Below, in pieces: positions 33,322-42,382 of a DNA stretch of 56,073 bases. The position numbers were made by a program, and so were the translations under genes. The notes below the pieces were generated by a model, which was given only the letters and a program-made list of their open reading frames with translations, was not told the DNA's origin and made no database searches. The stretch lies in NCBI GenBank assembly GCA_019239825.1, contig JAFAZK010000116.1, positions 1 to 56,073 of the forward strand, read 5' to 3'. The DNA is from Verrucomicrobiota bacterium (GTDB taxonomy: Bacteria > Verrucomicrobiota > Verrucomicrobiia > Chthoniobacterales > JAFAMB01). The first letter of the stretch is position 1. Every line of letters begins with the position of its first letter.

Positions 33322-34416
33322 ATGAATGTTGCGATCGCATGTGGTGGAACGGGCGGACACCTGTTCCCAGGGCTGGCTGTTGCCGAGGTTCTTCGGGACC
33401 GCGGTCACGATGTACTGCTTTTTATCTCTGAGAAACAGATCGACTCCTTGGCCGTCCGTGATCGCACGGACTTCAAAATCGAGCGGATTCCAGCAGTCGG
33501 ATTACCTCGCCTGCTTTCACCCGAGATTGTCTCGTTTACCTCGAAATTCTTAAACGGTCTCTTTGCTTGTCGCCAGGTGTTCAGAAGCTTTAGTCCACAG
33601 GCGGTCCTTGGTATGGGCGGCTTCACTTCGACTGCTCCTATTTTGGCGGCGCGTTGGTCGAAGATCCCAACCATGATTCATGAGTCGAACGCGATTCCCG
33701 GCAAGGCCAATCGTATCAATGCCCGTTTTTCCGATCAGGTGTTGTTGGGTTTCGCCGAATGCGCGTCTCATTTCCCGGAAAAGCCCGTCGTTGTTACCGG
33801 CACGCCCATCCGAAAGAGCGTGAAAATGCAGATCAAGAAGTCGGAGGCCAAACAGTTGTTGAAGCTTAACCCTGAGTTGCAAACCGTGGCCGTAATCGGC
33901 GGTAGCCAAGGCGCGCATGGCATCAACGAGACCATCGCGGCCGCGCTTCCTCACTTCGCCATGAAACCGGTCCAGTTCATTCATCTGACCGGAAGGGAGG
34001 ACCACCAGTACATCTACGATCGATACAAGAAAGAGGGTGTACCCGCCTTCATCGCGGCGTTTCATCATCGCATGGAGGAAATTTACTCCGCTGCCGATGT
34101 CGTCGTTGCGCGATCCGGCGCTGCCAGTCTGAGCGAAATGTCCTTTTTCGGCTGCGTGGCGATTTTGATCCCGTATCCTTTCGCGGCTGAAGATCATCAG
34201 ACCCTGAACGCAAAAATCTTTCAACAGGCATCGGCCGCTGAGGTGATTGCTTCCGAGTCGGCCAACGGCGATAGCGTAGCCAACCTGATCGAGCAGCTGT
34301 TAGCAAATCCCAAGCGACGTGAGCTGCTCTCGAACAACATGCGCCGTTTAGCAACCAAGGACGCTGCGACGGAGATCTGCAAACTAATCGAAACCGCAGG
34401 CAATGGAAGCCGATAA
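33322..34416 (+). CDS. murG: Lipid II synthase MurG
   Basis: 364-aa GT-B glycosyltransferase (GT28) that transfers GlcNAc to lipid I at the inner face of the membrane. Motifs: ACGGTGGHLFPGLAVAE at the N-terminus, VIGGSQGAHGINE, and the donor site SGAASLSEMSFFG followed by PYPFAAEDHQ. It overlaps the murC-murB gene by 14 nt. Confidence 0.96.
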   Translation: MNVAIACGGTGGHLFPGLAVAEVLRDRGHDVLLFISEKQIDSLAVRDRTDFKIERIPAVGLPRLLSPEIVSFTSKFLNGLFACRQVFRSFSPQAVLGMGGFTSTAPILAARWSKIPTMIHESNAIPGKANRINARFSDQVLLGFAECASHFPEKPVVVTGTPIRKSVKMQIKKSEAKQLLKLNPELQTVAVIGGSQGAHGINETIAAALPHFAMKPVQFIHLTGREDHQYIYDRYKKEGVPAFIAAFHHRMEEIYSAADVVVARSGAASLSEMSFFGCVAILIPYPFAAEDHQTLNAKIFQQASAAEVIASESANGDSVANLIEQLLANPKRRELLSNNMRRLATKDAATEICKLIETAGNGSR

Positions 34417-36709
34417 CACAAAACAGGCTTTAGAAATTCTGCTCAAGCCGCCGCGGAAGATCAATTTGATCGGGGTGGCTGGAAGCGGTATGAGCGGTAT
34501 CGCTGGACTCCTGCTCGAGCTCGGGCACATCGTTAGTGGAAGCGATCGGGTCAGTTCCGTCGAGACTCGGCGTTTGGAAAATTTGGGTCTTATTTTCCAT
34601 CTTCCGCAGACACCGGAAACGGTTCAGGGCGCGGACCTCGTTATTTACTCGTCCGCGATCAAGGAAGGAAACCCGGCCTACGACGAAGCGGTTCGCCTGA
34701 ATATTCCGAGGGTGCGAAGGGCAGAGGCTCTAGCCGCCATCATGCAATCGCGCGACGGGATTGTGATTGCGGGCATGCACGGCAAAACCACGACTTCTGC
34801 GATGGCGGCACACGTTCTCCGAATCGGTGGACTCCGTCCGTCGCACTATGTGGGCGCGGAGATACCGATTCTCGGCACCAATGCTCATTGGGATGCTGAG
34901 GGACGATTCTTTGTGGCGGAGGGAGACGAAAGCGACGGAACGCTTCGCTTATACCGGCCGCGGCATTCAGTGATTCTGAATGTGGAAGAAGAGCACCTGG
35001 ATTATTACCAAGATCTCGCCGCGATCGATCGCGTCTTCATGCAGCTGATGGATCAGACCAGTGGTTCCATCATTTATTGTGCAGACGATGAGCACGCGTC
35101 TGCCATCTGCCGGGAGCGCGCTCAATCGGTATCCTATGGTGAATCGGCGGAGGCAACTTACCGGTCCTGCAATATCCAGCTGACCGCGACTGGCTCGCGG
35201 TTCGACGCTTGGCGATCTGGAGAATTACTTGGGTCCGTAGACTTGGGAGTACCAGGTAGACACAACGTAAGTAATGCTTTGGCAGTAATCGCTTTAGCCA
35301 GCGAGTTAGGGGTACCGATAGTCCACATCGCGGCGGCATTAGCGACCTTCCGCGGAGCTCGCCGTCGCTTTGAGGCCAAGCTCCAAAATGACCACCTTCA
35401 AGTGTTCGACGATTACGGGCATCATCCCACTGAGATCAAAGCCACTTTGGCCATGGCGCGGGGTGTAGGTGGAAAGCGGGTGGTGGTAATGTTCCAACCA
35501 CACCGCTATTCGCGGACGCAGGCGCTCAGAGACCAATTTGGCGTGGCTTTCGATGCTGCTGATGTTCTGTACGTCACCGATGTATACCCTGCCAGCGAGA
35601 AGCCTACCCCCGGAGTGAGCGGTGCGACGGTGGTGGATGCGGTTCGTGAGCACGGACATCCTTCTGTGTCTTACGTTCCGGCTCGACAACATCTTCATCG
35701 GGTACTCGCTCGCGAGGCCAAAAAAGGCGATGTGATTCTGAGTCTTGGGGCCGGCGATATCCATGAAGAGGCAAGCAAACTCGTGCAGGATCTAGAGATC
35801 GGTCAGGCTCTGCGCGAAGCAATGGGTGTGGGTGAGGTCCGGCTCTACGAGCCAATGTCCCGACACACGACCTTGCGGGTCGGTGGTCCGGCCCAGTTTT
35901 GGGTGGAACCGGAAACTCGGGGTGCTTTGGCAGATGTTCTGGCGTTCTGTTCGGCGAATCGCCACCCGGTGATGGTCATTGGCCGCGGCTCAAATCTGTT
36001 AGTCCGGGATGGAGGAATTCCCGGATGTGTCATTCATTTAGTTAGGGGTGACTTCGGAGCAATTAAAGTTGAAGGGAGCGAGATCGAGGCAGGTGCTGGC
36101 GTGAGATTAAAACAGCTGGTTGGGGCCGCGCGAAATGCGGAGGTGGGAGGATTCGAATGGATGGAAGGCATCCCCGGGAGTGTGGGAGGCAGCTTACGAA
36201 TGAATGCAGGGGCTATCGGCGCAGAAACTTTTGGTCAAGTGCTTAGCGTGCAGGTGGTTAGTCTGCGCGGCGAATTTGAGGTGTTAGTTCCGAGCGCTAT
36301 GGAGGTCAGGTATCGGAACGTCCCAACTTTGCGGGACCGTTTTGTTGTTTCTGCCCGGTTTCACGGCCACAAGTCGTCATTAGCGGAGATCGATGCAAAG
36401 ATCGACACAGCCAGCACTAAACGGAAGCATTCGCAACCCATCGCATCGAGTGCGGGCTGCATTTTTAAGAATCCGACCGTTTGTCCTGCCGGAAAATTGG
36501 TAGAAGAACTCGGGCTAAAAAAACGGCAAGTCGGGGCCGCACGCGTGTCCGAGATTCACGGAAATTTCATCGTTAATGATGATGGTGCTGCGACCGCGAG
36601 CGACGTTCTGAAATTGATCGCGCAGATCCAGGAGACTGCGAAACAGGAACGCGGAATAGAGCTGGAGTTAGAAGTTCAAGTGGTGGGGGTAGACGATGAA
36701 AACTACTAA
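34403..36709 (+). CDS. murC-murB: MurC-MurB fusion: UDP-MurNAc-alanine ligase and UDP-MurNAc reductase
   Basis: 768-aa two-enzyme protein. Residues 1 to about 470 are MurC (P-loop GMHGKTTT near 124-131, AEGDESDGT, DDYGHHPTEIKATL). From about 478 to the end is MurB, the flavoprotein that makes UDP-MurNAc (GRGSNLLVRDGG, EGIPGSVGGSLRMNAGAIG, SAGCIFKNP). The proton-donor position usually held by Ser is Cys686, as reported for some other MurB enzymes. The fusion would pass UDP-MurNAc directly to the ligase. Order of catalysis is MurB then MurC, the reverse of domain order. Confidence 0.95.
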   Translation: MEADNTKQALEILLKPPRKINLIGVAGSGMSGIAGLLLELGHIVSGSDRVSSVETRRLENLGLIFHLPQTPETVQGADLVIYSSAIKEGNPAYDEAVRLNIPRVRRAEALAAIMQSRDGIVIAGMHGKTTTSAMAAHVLRIGGLRPSHYVGAEIPILGTNAHWDAEGRFFVAEGDESDGTLRLYRPRHSVILNVEEEHLDYYQDLAAIDRVFMQLMDQTSGSIIYCADDEHASAICRERAQSVSYGESAEATYRSCNIQLTATGSRFDAWRSGELLGSVDLGVPGRHNVSNALAVIALASELGVPIVHIAAALATFRGARRRFEAKLQNDHLQVFDDYGHHPTEIKATLAMARGVGGKRVVVMFQPHRYSRTQALRDQFGVAFDAADVLYVTDVYPASEKPTPGVSGATVVDAVREHGHPSVSYVPARQHLHRVLAREAKKGDVILSLGAGDIHEEASKLVQDLEIGQALREAMGVGEVRLYEPMSRHTTLRVGGPAQFWVEPETRGALADVLAFCSANRHPVMVIGRGSNLLVRDGGIPGCVIHLVRGDFGAIKVEGSEIEAGAGVRLKQLVGAARNAEVGGFEWMEGIPGSVGGSLRMNAGAIGAETFGQVLSVQVVSLRGEFEVLVPSAMEVRYRNVPTLRDRFVVSARFHGHKSSLAEIDAKIDTASTKRKHSQPIASSAGCIFKNPTVCPAGKLVEELGLKKRQVGAARVSEIHGNFIVNDDGAATASDVLKLIAQIQETAKQERGIELELEVQVVGVDDENY

Positions 36710-37018
36710 CCAAATGCAAGATGTGATTGCTTCGTTCTCGTACTGGTCCTCGAGTTCGATTTGCTGGAGTGATGGAGCTTTGGAGTGTTGGAGTAGTGGA
36801 GCAACAATCGCAGAAGTTGGACTTCGTCCCCACCGAGTTTTTTGCGGGTTAGGCTTGGAACTTTTTGCAAGACCTGTTATAACTAACGAAACTGTCTTGC
36901 CGAAGGCTGCTGTAACGGCCGGGAAACTAATACTCAGATTGAAATCTGAGCGTGGCCGGCGCGGCTCCCCGCGACGCGCGGCAACGATATCTCTGGAAAG
37001 GAGCGTGGTGAGCAAGCA
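36710..37018 (+). other. 309-bp gap with TGGAG array between murC-murB and ftsQ
   Basis: The place where ddl usually sits holds no convincing gene. It contains TGGAG five times at exact 8-bp spacing (36765, 36773, 36781, 36789, 36797), then a promoter-like pair. A 108-codon open frame (36696-37022) has low-complexity composition and no family likeness, so it is not called as a gene. Confidence 0.6.
36855..36883 (+). promoter_or_regulatory. Sigma70-like promoter for ftsQ-ftsA-ftsZ
   Basis: TTGGAA at 36855-36860 and TATAAC at 36878-36883 with a 17-bp spacer, 135 nt before ftsQ. It lies 54 bp downstream of the TGGAG array. Internal promoters upstream of ftsQAZ are common in other bacteria. Confidence 0.55.
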
Positions 37019-37022
37019 GTGA
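36998..37022 (+). promoter_or_regulatory. Shine-Dalgarno and 4-codon leader overlapping the ftsQ start
   Basis: AAAGGAG at 36998-37004 is well placed for the GTG at 37008, which reads GTG AGC AAG CAG TGA and stops across the ftsQ GTG at 37019. The ftsQ start itself is 14 nt from the SD, rather far. Termination-reinitiation from the tiny frame is possible. The sequence gtgagcaag/gtgagcaaa looks like a small tandem duplication. Confidence 0.4.
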
Positions 37023-38113
37023 GCAAAAGAAGATCGACTAAGCAAAATCGGAGACTATCCACAACGAGACAGCGGCGCCAACAGCATTTGTTGGATGTCA
37101 AAGTACGCGCTCGACGAGCGTCTGCCCGCCGGCTCCAGAAAGGGTTCCTTGTTCTCTCTTTGCTTCTCATTCTACTCTCACTGTTAGGTGCGGGTCTTTT
37201 TGGTGCTCAGCGGTTGCTCAATTCGCTTTTCTTCACTAACCCCGATTATGCCGTTCATTCCGTTGAGGTAACGAGTGATGGCGATCTGGAGCGGGATGCT
37301 GTGCTGCGAGCTGCTCAGATCGAAGACGGTGCTAACATTTTCTCGATCAACCTCTCTGCTGTTGAAGATCGATTGCGAGCGCTAGCGCAAGTAGAAGAAG
37401 TCGATGTCCAACGATTGCTCCCTGATAAATTGGTGATCGTGATCCAGGAGCGCAGACCGATCGCTTGGATCGCATCGGCGGACGCCAACAAGACCGGCTT
37501 TAATTACGACGGCGCTTTTCTGATGGATCGGCGCGGAATCGTGTTGCAACCAAAGGGCTCCGCTCCGGAGTACATGACCTTACCTGTTATTATTGGAGTT
37601 GATCTTAAAAAAGTGACAGTTGGACAACCAATTGACAGCGACCCGGTTAAAGCTGCTCTGGAGCTGATCCGCGAATGTCCTGAAATGCTACAATCTCGAT
37701 TCCAAATCGCTACGATCGATGTATCGAAAGAATACTCGCTGGTGGTGACCGACAAACAGCGGTCATTGGTGACGTTTAGCCCGGACGATTTGACCGATCA
37801 GGTTCGCCGGCTGGCGATGTTGCTTTCGTATTGCGACAAAAACAGCAAAGAGCTGCAGTCAGCGAATCTGATGGCGGAGAGGAACATCCCTGTGGTGTTC
37901 AACGAGCCCGCGGTATCCGTAGCCAGCCCAAGCCCGCAGCCTGTTGCGCAACCAACGAGTTCGCCGCAGCCGCAGGCACAACCGATCGTCCGCCGGGCCT
38001 TGCCAGTAACGCGATCGGCACACAAAGCGGAGAAAGCGGACAAATCCGCCAGCGCGAATAAGAACACACATAAGAAAACGAAAAGTTCAGAAATAAAGCC
38101 CTTCAATGGCTAG
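37019..38113 (+). CDS. ftsQ: Cell division protein FtsQ/DivIB
   Basis: 364-aa bitopic protein: basic cytoplasmic tail (1-40), one membrane helix (about 44-66), a POTRA domain (about 78-147, starting VHSVEVTSDGDLERDAVLRA) and a beta domain. The C-terminal 80 residues are a Pro/Gln-rich, then Lys-rich, disordered tail, longer than usual. FtsQ recruits FtsL/FtsB and links early and late divisome. It overlaps ftsA by 8 nt. Confidence 0.88.
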   Translation: MSKRRSTKQNRRLSTTRQRRQQHLLDVKVRARRASARRLQKGFLVLSLLLILLSLLGAGLFGAQRLLNSLFFTNPDYAVHSVEVTSDGDLERDAVLRAAQIEDGANIFSINLSAVEDRLRALAQVEEVDVQRLLPDKLVIVIQERRPIAWIASADANKTGFNYDGAFLMDRRGIVLQPKGSAPEYMTLPVIIGVDLKKVTVGQPIDSDPVKAALELIRECPEMLQSRFQIATIDVSKEYSLVVTDKQRSLVTFSPDDLTDQVRRLAMLLSYCDKNSKELQSANLMAERNIPVVFNEPAVSVASPSPQPVAQPTSSPQPQAQPIVRRALPVTRSAHKAEKADKSASANKNTHKKTKSSEIKPFNG

Positions 38114-39323
38114 AGACAATATTTTTGCGGGACTAGAAATCGGCACCACTAAAGTCTGTGTCGTTGTGGCGGAGGCACGCCACGACAACACCTTGAAGAT
38201 ATTAGGGGTGGGTAACGCGCCTTCTCGCGGTATTCGCAAAGGCGAGATCGTTGATTTCGAAACTGCAAAGCGTTGCGTACACGATGCCATAGCCGATGCC
38301 GAAGAACGGAGCGATGTTGAGATTAGCGAGGTCTATCTCGGTATCTCGGGCGGACATATTCGGAGCTTCAACAACCGCGGCGTGGTCGTATTAGAGGAGG
38401 ACAGAGAAGAGATCGACGAGCAGGATCTTGAAGACGTTCGCACCAATGCTCGCGAGGTCAGTCTACCCATGGAGGACTGCGTTCTTCACACCATCATCCA
38501 GCATTATTATGTCGATGGTCAGGACGGAGTATTGAATCCACTGGGTCTATTTGGGAAGAAGCTGGAAGCAGACTTCCACATTGTTTACGGGATCCGCACC
38601 CGAATTCAAAATGCCATCCGCTGCGTTAAAGAGCTGGAATTAGAGACGGCCGATGTAGTCATCAGCTCGTTCGCCACCGCTCAAGCGGTGCTGGACAAAA
38701 ACGACAAACAGCTTGGTGCCCTGGTTATCGATATCGGTGGTGGCACCACCGATTTCGTTGTGTATGTCGAGGGCGCGGTGAAACAAAGCGGCGTTATCGC
38801 AGTCGGCGGCGACCACATAACAAACGACTTGTCGATCGGCCTCAAGATCCCGAGTGCACGGGCTGAGAAGCTTAAAATAGAAGACGGAGATGTGACTTTG
38901 GGTAACGCCTTTCCGGGAGAAACCATTGTTCTGCGGGATGAGACCGGCTTTGCGGGCAGAGAAATTGAGCGGGAAACGCTCAATCAAATCGTTCATTGCC
39001 GGATCCGCGAAATCCTAGAGATCGTCCAACGCCAAATCGAAGCCGATCAGAATCTGAATTACTTAGGAGCGGGAGTTTTCATTACTGGAGGGAGTAGTCA
39101 ACTCCGCGGGATAGAGCACTTAGCTAGCGAAGTATTCGGGATGCCCGCGCGGACTACTGCGCCTCTGCCGTTGGCGGGGGTCACCTCCGCTTTCGAACAT
39201 CCTCAGTTTTCCACAGCAATCGGTTTAGCCCGATACGCGCACCTCGTGCATCTGGATCGGCCAATGACGAAAGGGATTCTCAGCCGAACGATGAAACGCC
39301 TCAGCGGCATCTTTAGAACCTAG
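38106..39323 (+). CDS. ftsA: Cell division protein FtsA
   Basis: 405-aa actin-fold ATPase that tethers FtsZ filaments to the membrane. Motifs: phosphate-1 AGLEIGTTKVCVVV, the 1C domain (VYLGISGGHIRSFNNRGVV), phosphate-2 VIDIGGGTTDFVVY and the adenosine loop FITGGSSQLRG. The C-terminal amphipathic helix (GILSRTMKRLSGIFRT) is present. It starts inside ftsQ and ends 11 nt before ftsZ. Confidence 0.95.
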   Translation: MARDNIFAGLEIGTTKVCVVVAEARHDNTLKILGVGNAPSRGIRKGEIVDFETAKRCVHDAIADAEERSDVEISEVYLGISGGHIRSFNNRGVVVLEEDREEIDEQDLEDVRTNAREVSLPMEDCVLHTIIQHYYVDGQDGVLNPLGLFGKKLEADFHIVYGIRTRIQNAIRCVKELELETADVVISSFATAQAVLDKNDKQLGALVIDIGGGTTDFVVYVEGAVKQSGVIAVGGDHITNDLSIGLKIPSARAEKLKIEDGDVTLGNAFPGETIVLRDETGFAGREIERETLNQIVHCRIREILEIVQRQIEADQNLNYLGAGVFITGGSSQLRGIEHLASEVFGMPARTTAPLPLAGVTSAFEHPQFSTAIGLARYAHLVHLDRPMTKGILSRTMKRLSGIFRT

Positions 39324-39334
39324 AAAACACCTAT

Positions 39335-40735
39335 ATGGTCCAATTGAATAGCCAGTACGGTCGAGAAGAAAACACGAACGAAACTCGGAAAGTCAGAGTG
39401 ATCGGTGTAGGGGGTGCTGGATCGAATATTCTCGATCGCGCTATGCTCGACGGTATTGATCGCGTTGAGCTCGCAACTGCGAACACGGACGTTCAATCGT
39501 TAACTGGCTCGGTGACGAACCTGAAAATTCAACTCGGTCGCAATCTGACTAGGGGGTTGGGTTCGGGCGGCGACCCGGAATTGGGATTGGCTGCGGCACA
39601 AGAATCCGCCGACGAAATTCAGGCGGCAGTTGCCGGGTACGACATCGTTTTTGTATGTACCGGACTGGGCGGAGGGACCGGCTCTGGTGCTGCACCGTAC
39701 ATCGCGAAGCTCGCCACAGAAGCCGGGGCGTTAGTCTTGGTGCTGGCCACGATGCCTTTCACTTTCGAGGGCAGACGGCGTTGTGCGCAGGCAACCGCGA
39801 GTTTGCAACTCATCCGCGAAAACGCCGACGCCGTGATCTGCTTCGAGAATGATCGCATGGCCGAGCTTACCTTGCCGCGCATGGGGATCCATGAAGCATT
39901 TGCTGCAGCCGATGTAACCATCAGTCAAAGCATCAGAGCAATGGCGAATCTCCTTCTCCAACCCGGACTTATCCGATTGGGGTTCGATGATATTTGCTCG
40001 GTCATTCGTGATGGTGACGCACGGGCCCTGTTCGGTTTTGGAGAAGCCGAAGGCGAGAACCGGGCTCATGATGCTCTTGTAAAAGCGCTACGAAATCCGT
40101 TAATGCATCGCGGCGAAATGTTGGCGAGCGCCGTCAATGTGATCGTCCAGATCCGGGGTAGCGCGAATGTGACGCTCGGTGAAATCGGGAACGTCATGGA
40201 AGAGCTCAATCGACACGTTAGTGACCGCACCCAATTAATGATGGGGATCGCGATCGATTCCAGTATGGGCTCGCGGCTATCCGTGAGTCTCATTAGTTCG
40301 TTGGGAGGTAGCTCGGAGCGCGTCGCGAAAGCGGACTATCCGGCACTCGGGGAACCCCAACGAATTGAATCTGATCGAGCTGAACCGGCGCCAAGCCCAG
40401 TCGCTACTGCTCTTCCGGAACCGGTCGTTCATTTGCAGCTTGGTGATGAACCGGCAAATAATGGGCAAAAGATCGAAGCCCTGCCATCGGAGGAAGGGGT
40501 GATGTTAGAATCTCCCGCGAAGCGCTCAGCAGGGAACCGTCCGCCCAAAAAAGAGGTTGCCCCTGCAGATCAGGCTGCTTCGAAAGCAGCCCCAAAGAAG
40601 ATAGAAGCCAAGCAAGAGGTTCTCCAATTCGACGCCGTCTCTCGAGGCAGATTTGAAAAAAGCGAGCCAACGATTATCGATGGCCAAGATCTTGACGTGC
40701 CAACTTTCTTGCGCCGACGGGTAAAAATGAGTTAA
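39335..40735 (+). CDS. ftsZ: Cell division protein FtsZ with altered T7 loop
   Basis: 466-aa tubulin-like GTPase that forms the Z-ring. The GTP-binding face is intact (GVGGAGSN, ANTD, GGGTGSG at 112-118), as is FTFEGRRR. The synergy (T7) loop reads PGLIRLGFDDI where the usual form is PG-L-[IM]-N-x-D-F-A-D: the Asn is Arg214, the first catalytic Asp is Gly216, and only the second Asp (219) remains. After a 110-residue linker the conserved tail DVPTFLRRR binds FtsA. Intact tail and position argue it is the working FtsZ. Confidence 0.95.
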   Translation: MVQLNSQYGREENTNETRKVRVIGVGGAGSNILDRAMLDGIDRVELATANTDVQSLTGSVTNLKIQLGRNLTRGLGSGGDPELGLAAAQESADEIQAAVAGYDIVFVCTGLGGGTGSGAAPYIAKLATEAGALVLVLATMPFTFEGRRRCAQATASLQLIRENADAVICFENDRMAELTLPRMGIHEAFAAADVTISQSIRAMANLLLQPGLIRLGFDDICSVIRDGDARALFGFGEAEGENRAHDALVKALRNPLMHRGEMLASAVNVIVQIRGSANVTLGEIGNVMEELNRHVSDRTQLMMGIAIDSSMGSRLSVSLISSLGGSSERVAKADYPALGEPQRIESDRAEPAPSPVATALPEPVVHLQLGDEPANNGQKIEALPSEEGVMLESPAKRSAGNRPPKKEVAPADQAASKAAPKKIEAKQEVLQFDAVSRGRFEKSEPTIIDGQDLDVPTFLRRRVKMS

Positions 40736-40805
40736 TTTAGCGGTTCTCGATGGCCTCTCGTTGTTTGCGTTACGGCCATATTGGGTGGATAAGGCTAATT
40801 AGCGA

Positions 40806-41414
40806 GTGTCCTTGGCGGCGACCATGAAATTTGAACGGACAGAATGCGGCATGCATAAGATTGCGCCATGGACTTTTCCTGCCAATAGCGGCAAACGGCC
40901 GGAACGCGTTGAGCGACTTAAGAAGCAGCCTGATGATTTGTTCCGGGAAGCTGTAGGCTATTTGCGAGCTAGCGGCTTCCGGGTGACGAAACCCAGGGAA
41001 GTCATCGTGCGGGCGGCAATTTCATTTCCGGGTCCATTTCACGCCGAAGATCTGCTGGCCAGAGCTCGCCAGAACGATCGGCTCATTTCATTGGCCACCG
41101 TTTACCGGACCTTGCCGATGTTGTTGGACAGCAGACTGATCCGCGACGTGGAGCTGAATCGCGAGCACCGGTACTACGAGGTGAACCGGGAACAATCTCC
41201 GGCCTCGTTTCATATCGTTTGCGCAGACTGCCATGAGGTGGTCCAGGTACAAGACGAGTGCATCACCCTGCGAGAACGATTCTTAGCGAATAGTCTCGGC
41301 TTTAAGCCAATGAAGTTGACGGTTCGCATCGAGGCTGCCTGCCTTGACCTTCTCGAGAAAGGCTCGTGCAGCCGAAAAACGGCTCTGCATCAGGCAGCAA
41401 AGTCGAAAGTCTGA
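40806..41414 (+). CDS. Fur family metal-responsive repressor
   Basis: 202-aa Fur/Zur/PerR-type regulator: winged helix with RASGFRVTKPREVIVRAAI and LISLATVYRTLPMLLDSRLI, then a metal-sensing part with FHIVCADCHEVVQV and the second Cys pair as CLDLLEKGSC. It binds DNA as a dimer when metal-loaded. The N-terminus is about 45 residues longer than typical; ATG 40824 or a later start may be true. Which metal is sensed cannot be read from sequence. Confidence 0.88.
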   Translation: MSLAATMKFERTECGMHKIAPWTFPANSGKRPERVERLKKQPDDLFREAVGYLRASGFRVTKPREVIVRAAISFPGPFHAEDLLARARQNDRLISLATVYRTLPMLLDSRLIRDVELNREHRYYEVNREQSPASFHIVCADCHEVVQVQDECITLRERFLANSLGFKPMKLTVRIEAACLDLLEKGSCSRKTALHQAAKSKV

Positions 41415-41423
41415 CCAATCTCT

Positions 41424-41641
41424 GCCCCGAAGGGGCAAAAGGACTCAGCCTGGGGGTTTTAACCCCAGGATAAATCCACGCATCAATCCCGCCCTGAAAG
41501 GGCGGCAGACACTTAGTTTGAAATCTGCGTCGAGATTTAGTAGCACGGAAATCACGATATGCCGCGCTTTCAGGGCGGGACATTGTTTGATCGACGCCCG
41601 GGGTTGAAACCCCGGGCTGAGTCCTGTTGTCCCTTCGGGAT
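41424..41641. repeat. Nested inverted-repeat element after the Fur-family gene
   Basis: Outer arms 41424-41470 and 41600-41641 (share GACTCAGCCTGGGG...AACCCC and complement) enclose inner arms 41488-41506 and 41563-41581 (TCCCGCCCTGAAAGGGCGG against CCGCGCTTTCAGGGCGGGA). It fills the gap between two convergent genes, so it may end transcription both ways. Confidence 0.85.
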
Positions 41642-41644
41642 CCT

Positions 41645-42382
41645 TTAGCGTCGGCGCGCCAGCTTCATCAGTAACCTCAAGATTTCCAAGTACAGCCAAA
41701 TTAAGGTTACCATCAGGGAGAAACCGGCGTACCATTCCGCCCATTTTGGCGCCCGATTCTCGATACCGGTCTCGATGAACTGGAAATCAAGGATCAGATT
41801 CAAGGCGGCGATTCCGACCACGAAAAGACTGAATAGAATCCCGAATGTTCCAGAGCCCGAAACAAAACCCAGTGGCATATGGAAGATGCTCAATAGCATG
41901 TTCAATCCGTAGACCACTGCGATGGCGAGCGTCGCCGAAACGATCACGCTCTGAAAGGTCTGGGTGACTCTAATGATCCGAAAAGAGTAAAGCCCAAGGA
42001 GCGCAAATAAGACGGCGAAGGTGAGGCAGACCGCCTGAAACGCAATTCCGGGATAACGAGCCTCGGCGTATAACGTGATGCCTCCAATAACGGCTCCCTC
42101 GAAAAGACAGTAGATCGAGCCGGAGATGGCCGCTGTTCTCGGCTTAAAAGTCGTAAACAGGGCGCAGCCAAGCCCGCCGATGGCGCCGATTAGAATCGTG
42201 CCGGAAAGAGCTTCAGGGCGATTAAGCAGGAAAGTCCACGTTGTTGCAGCGGAAGCGACCACTAGGACCAATAGGAAAAATGTGCGTAGGATCACGCCAT
42301 TCAGCGTCATGGGTTCAGCCATTTCCCCTGGCTGAACGGAGCTAAAGGGCGCTCTTCTTAAAACCGGATTATTACTCGGCAT
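41645..42382 (-). CDS. Bax inhibitor-1 / YccA-YetJ family membrane protein
   Basis: 245-aa protein with seven hydrophobic helices. The family includes BsYetJ, a pH-sensitive Ca2+ leak channel, and YccA, an FtsH modulator. Typical features: the GLYSFRIIRVTQTFQ loop and a late LILDFQFIETGIENRAPKWAEWY segment carrying the conserved acidic pair of the sensing region. It stands alone. Exact role unknown. Confidence 0.88.
   Translation of the reverse strand: MPSNNPVLRRAPFSSVQPGEMAEPMTLNGVILRTFFLLVLVVASAATTWTFLLNRPEALSGTILIGAIGGLGCALFTTFKPRTAAISGSIYCLFEGAVIGGITLYAEARYPGIAFQAVCLTFAVLFALLGLYSFRIIRVTQTFQSVIVSATLAIAVVYGLNMLLSIFHMPLGFVSGSGTFGILFSLFVVGIAALNLILDFQFIETGIENRAPKWAEWYAGFSLMVTLIWLYLEILRLLMKLARRR

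Noticed and set aside
33550..34224. Long 224-codon antisense frame opposite murG
   Set aside because: It lies wholly inside murG on the other strand; murG motifs and cluster context explain the coding signal.
36696..37022. 108-codon frame between murC-murB and ftsQ as a ddl remnant or new gene
   Set aside because: No Ddl motif; its codons come from the TGGAG array and promoter region, and composition is low-complexity.
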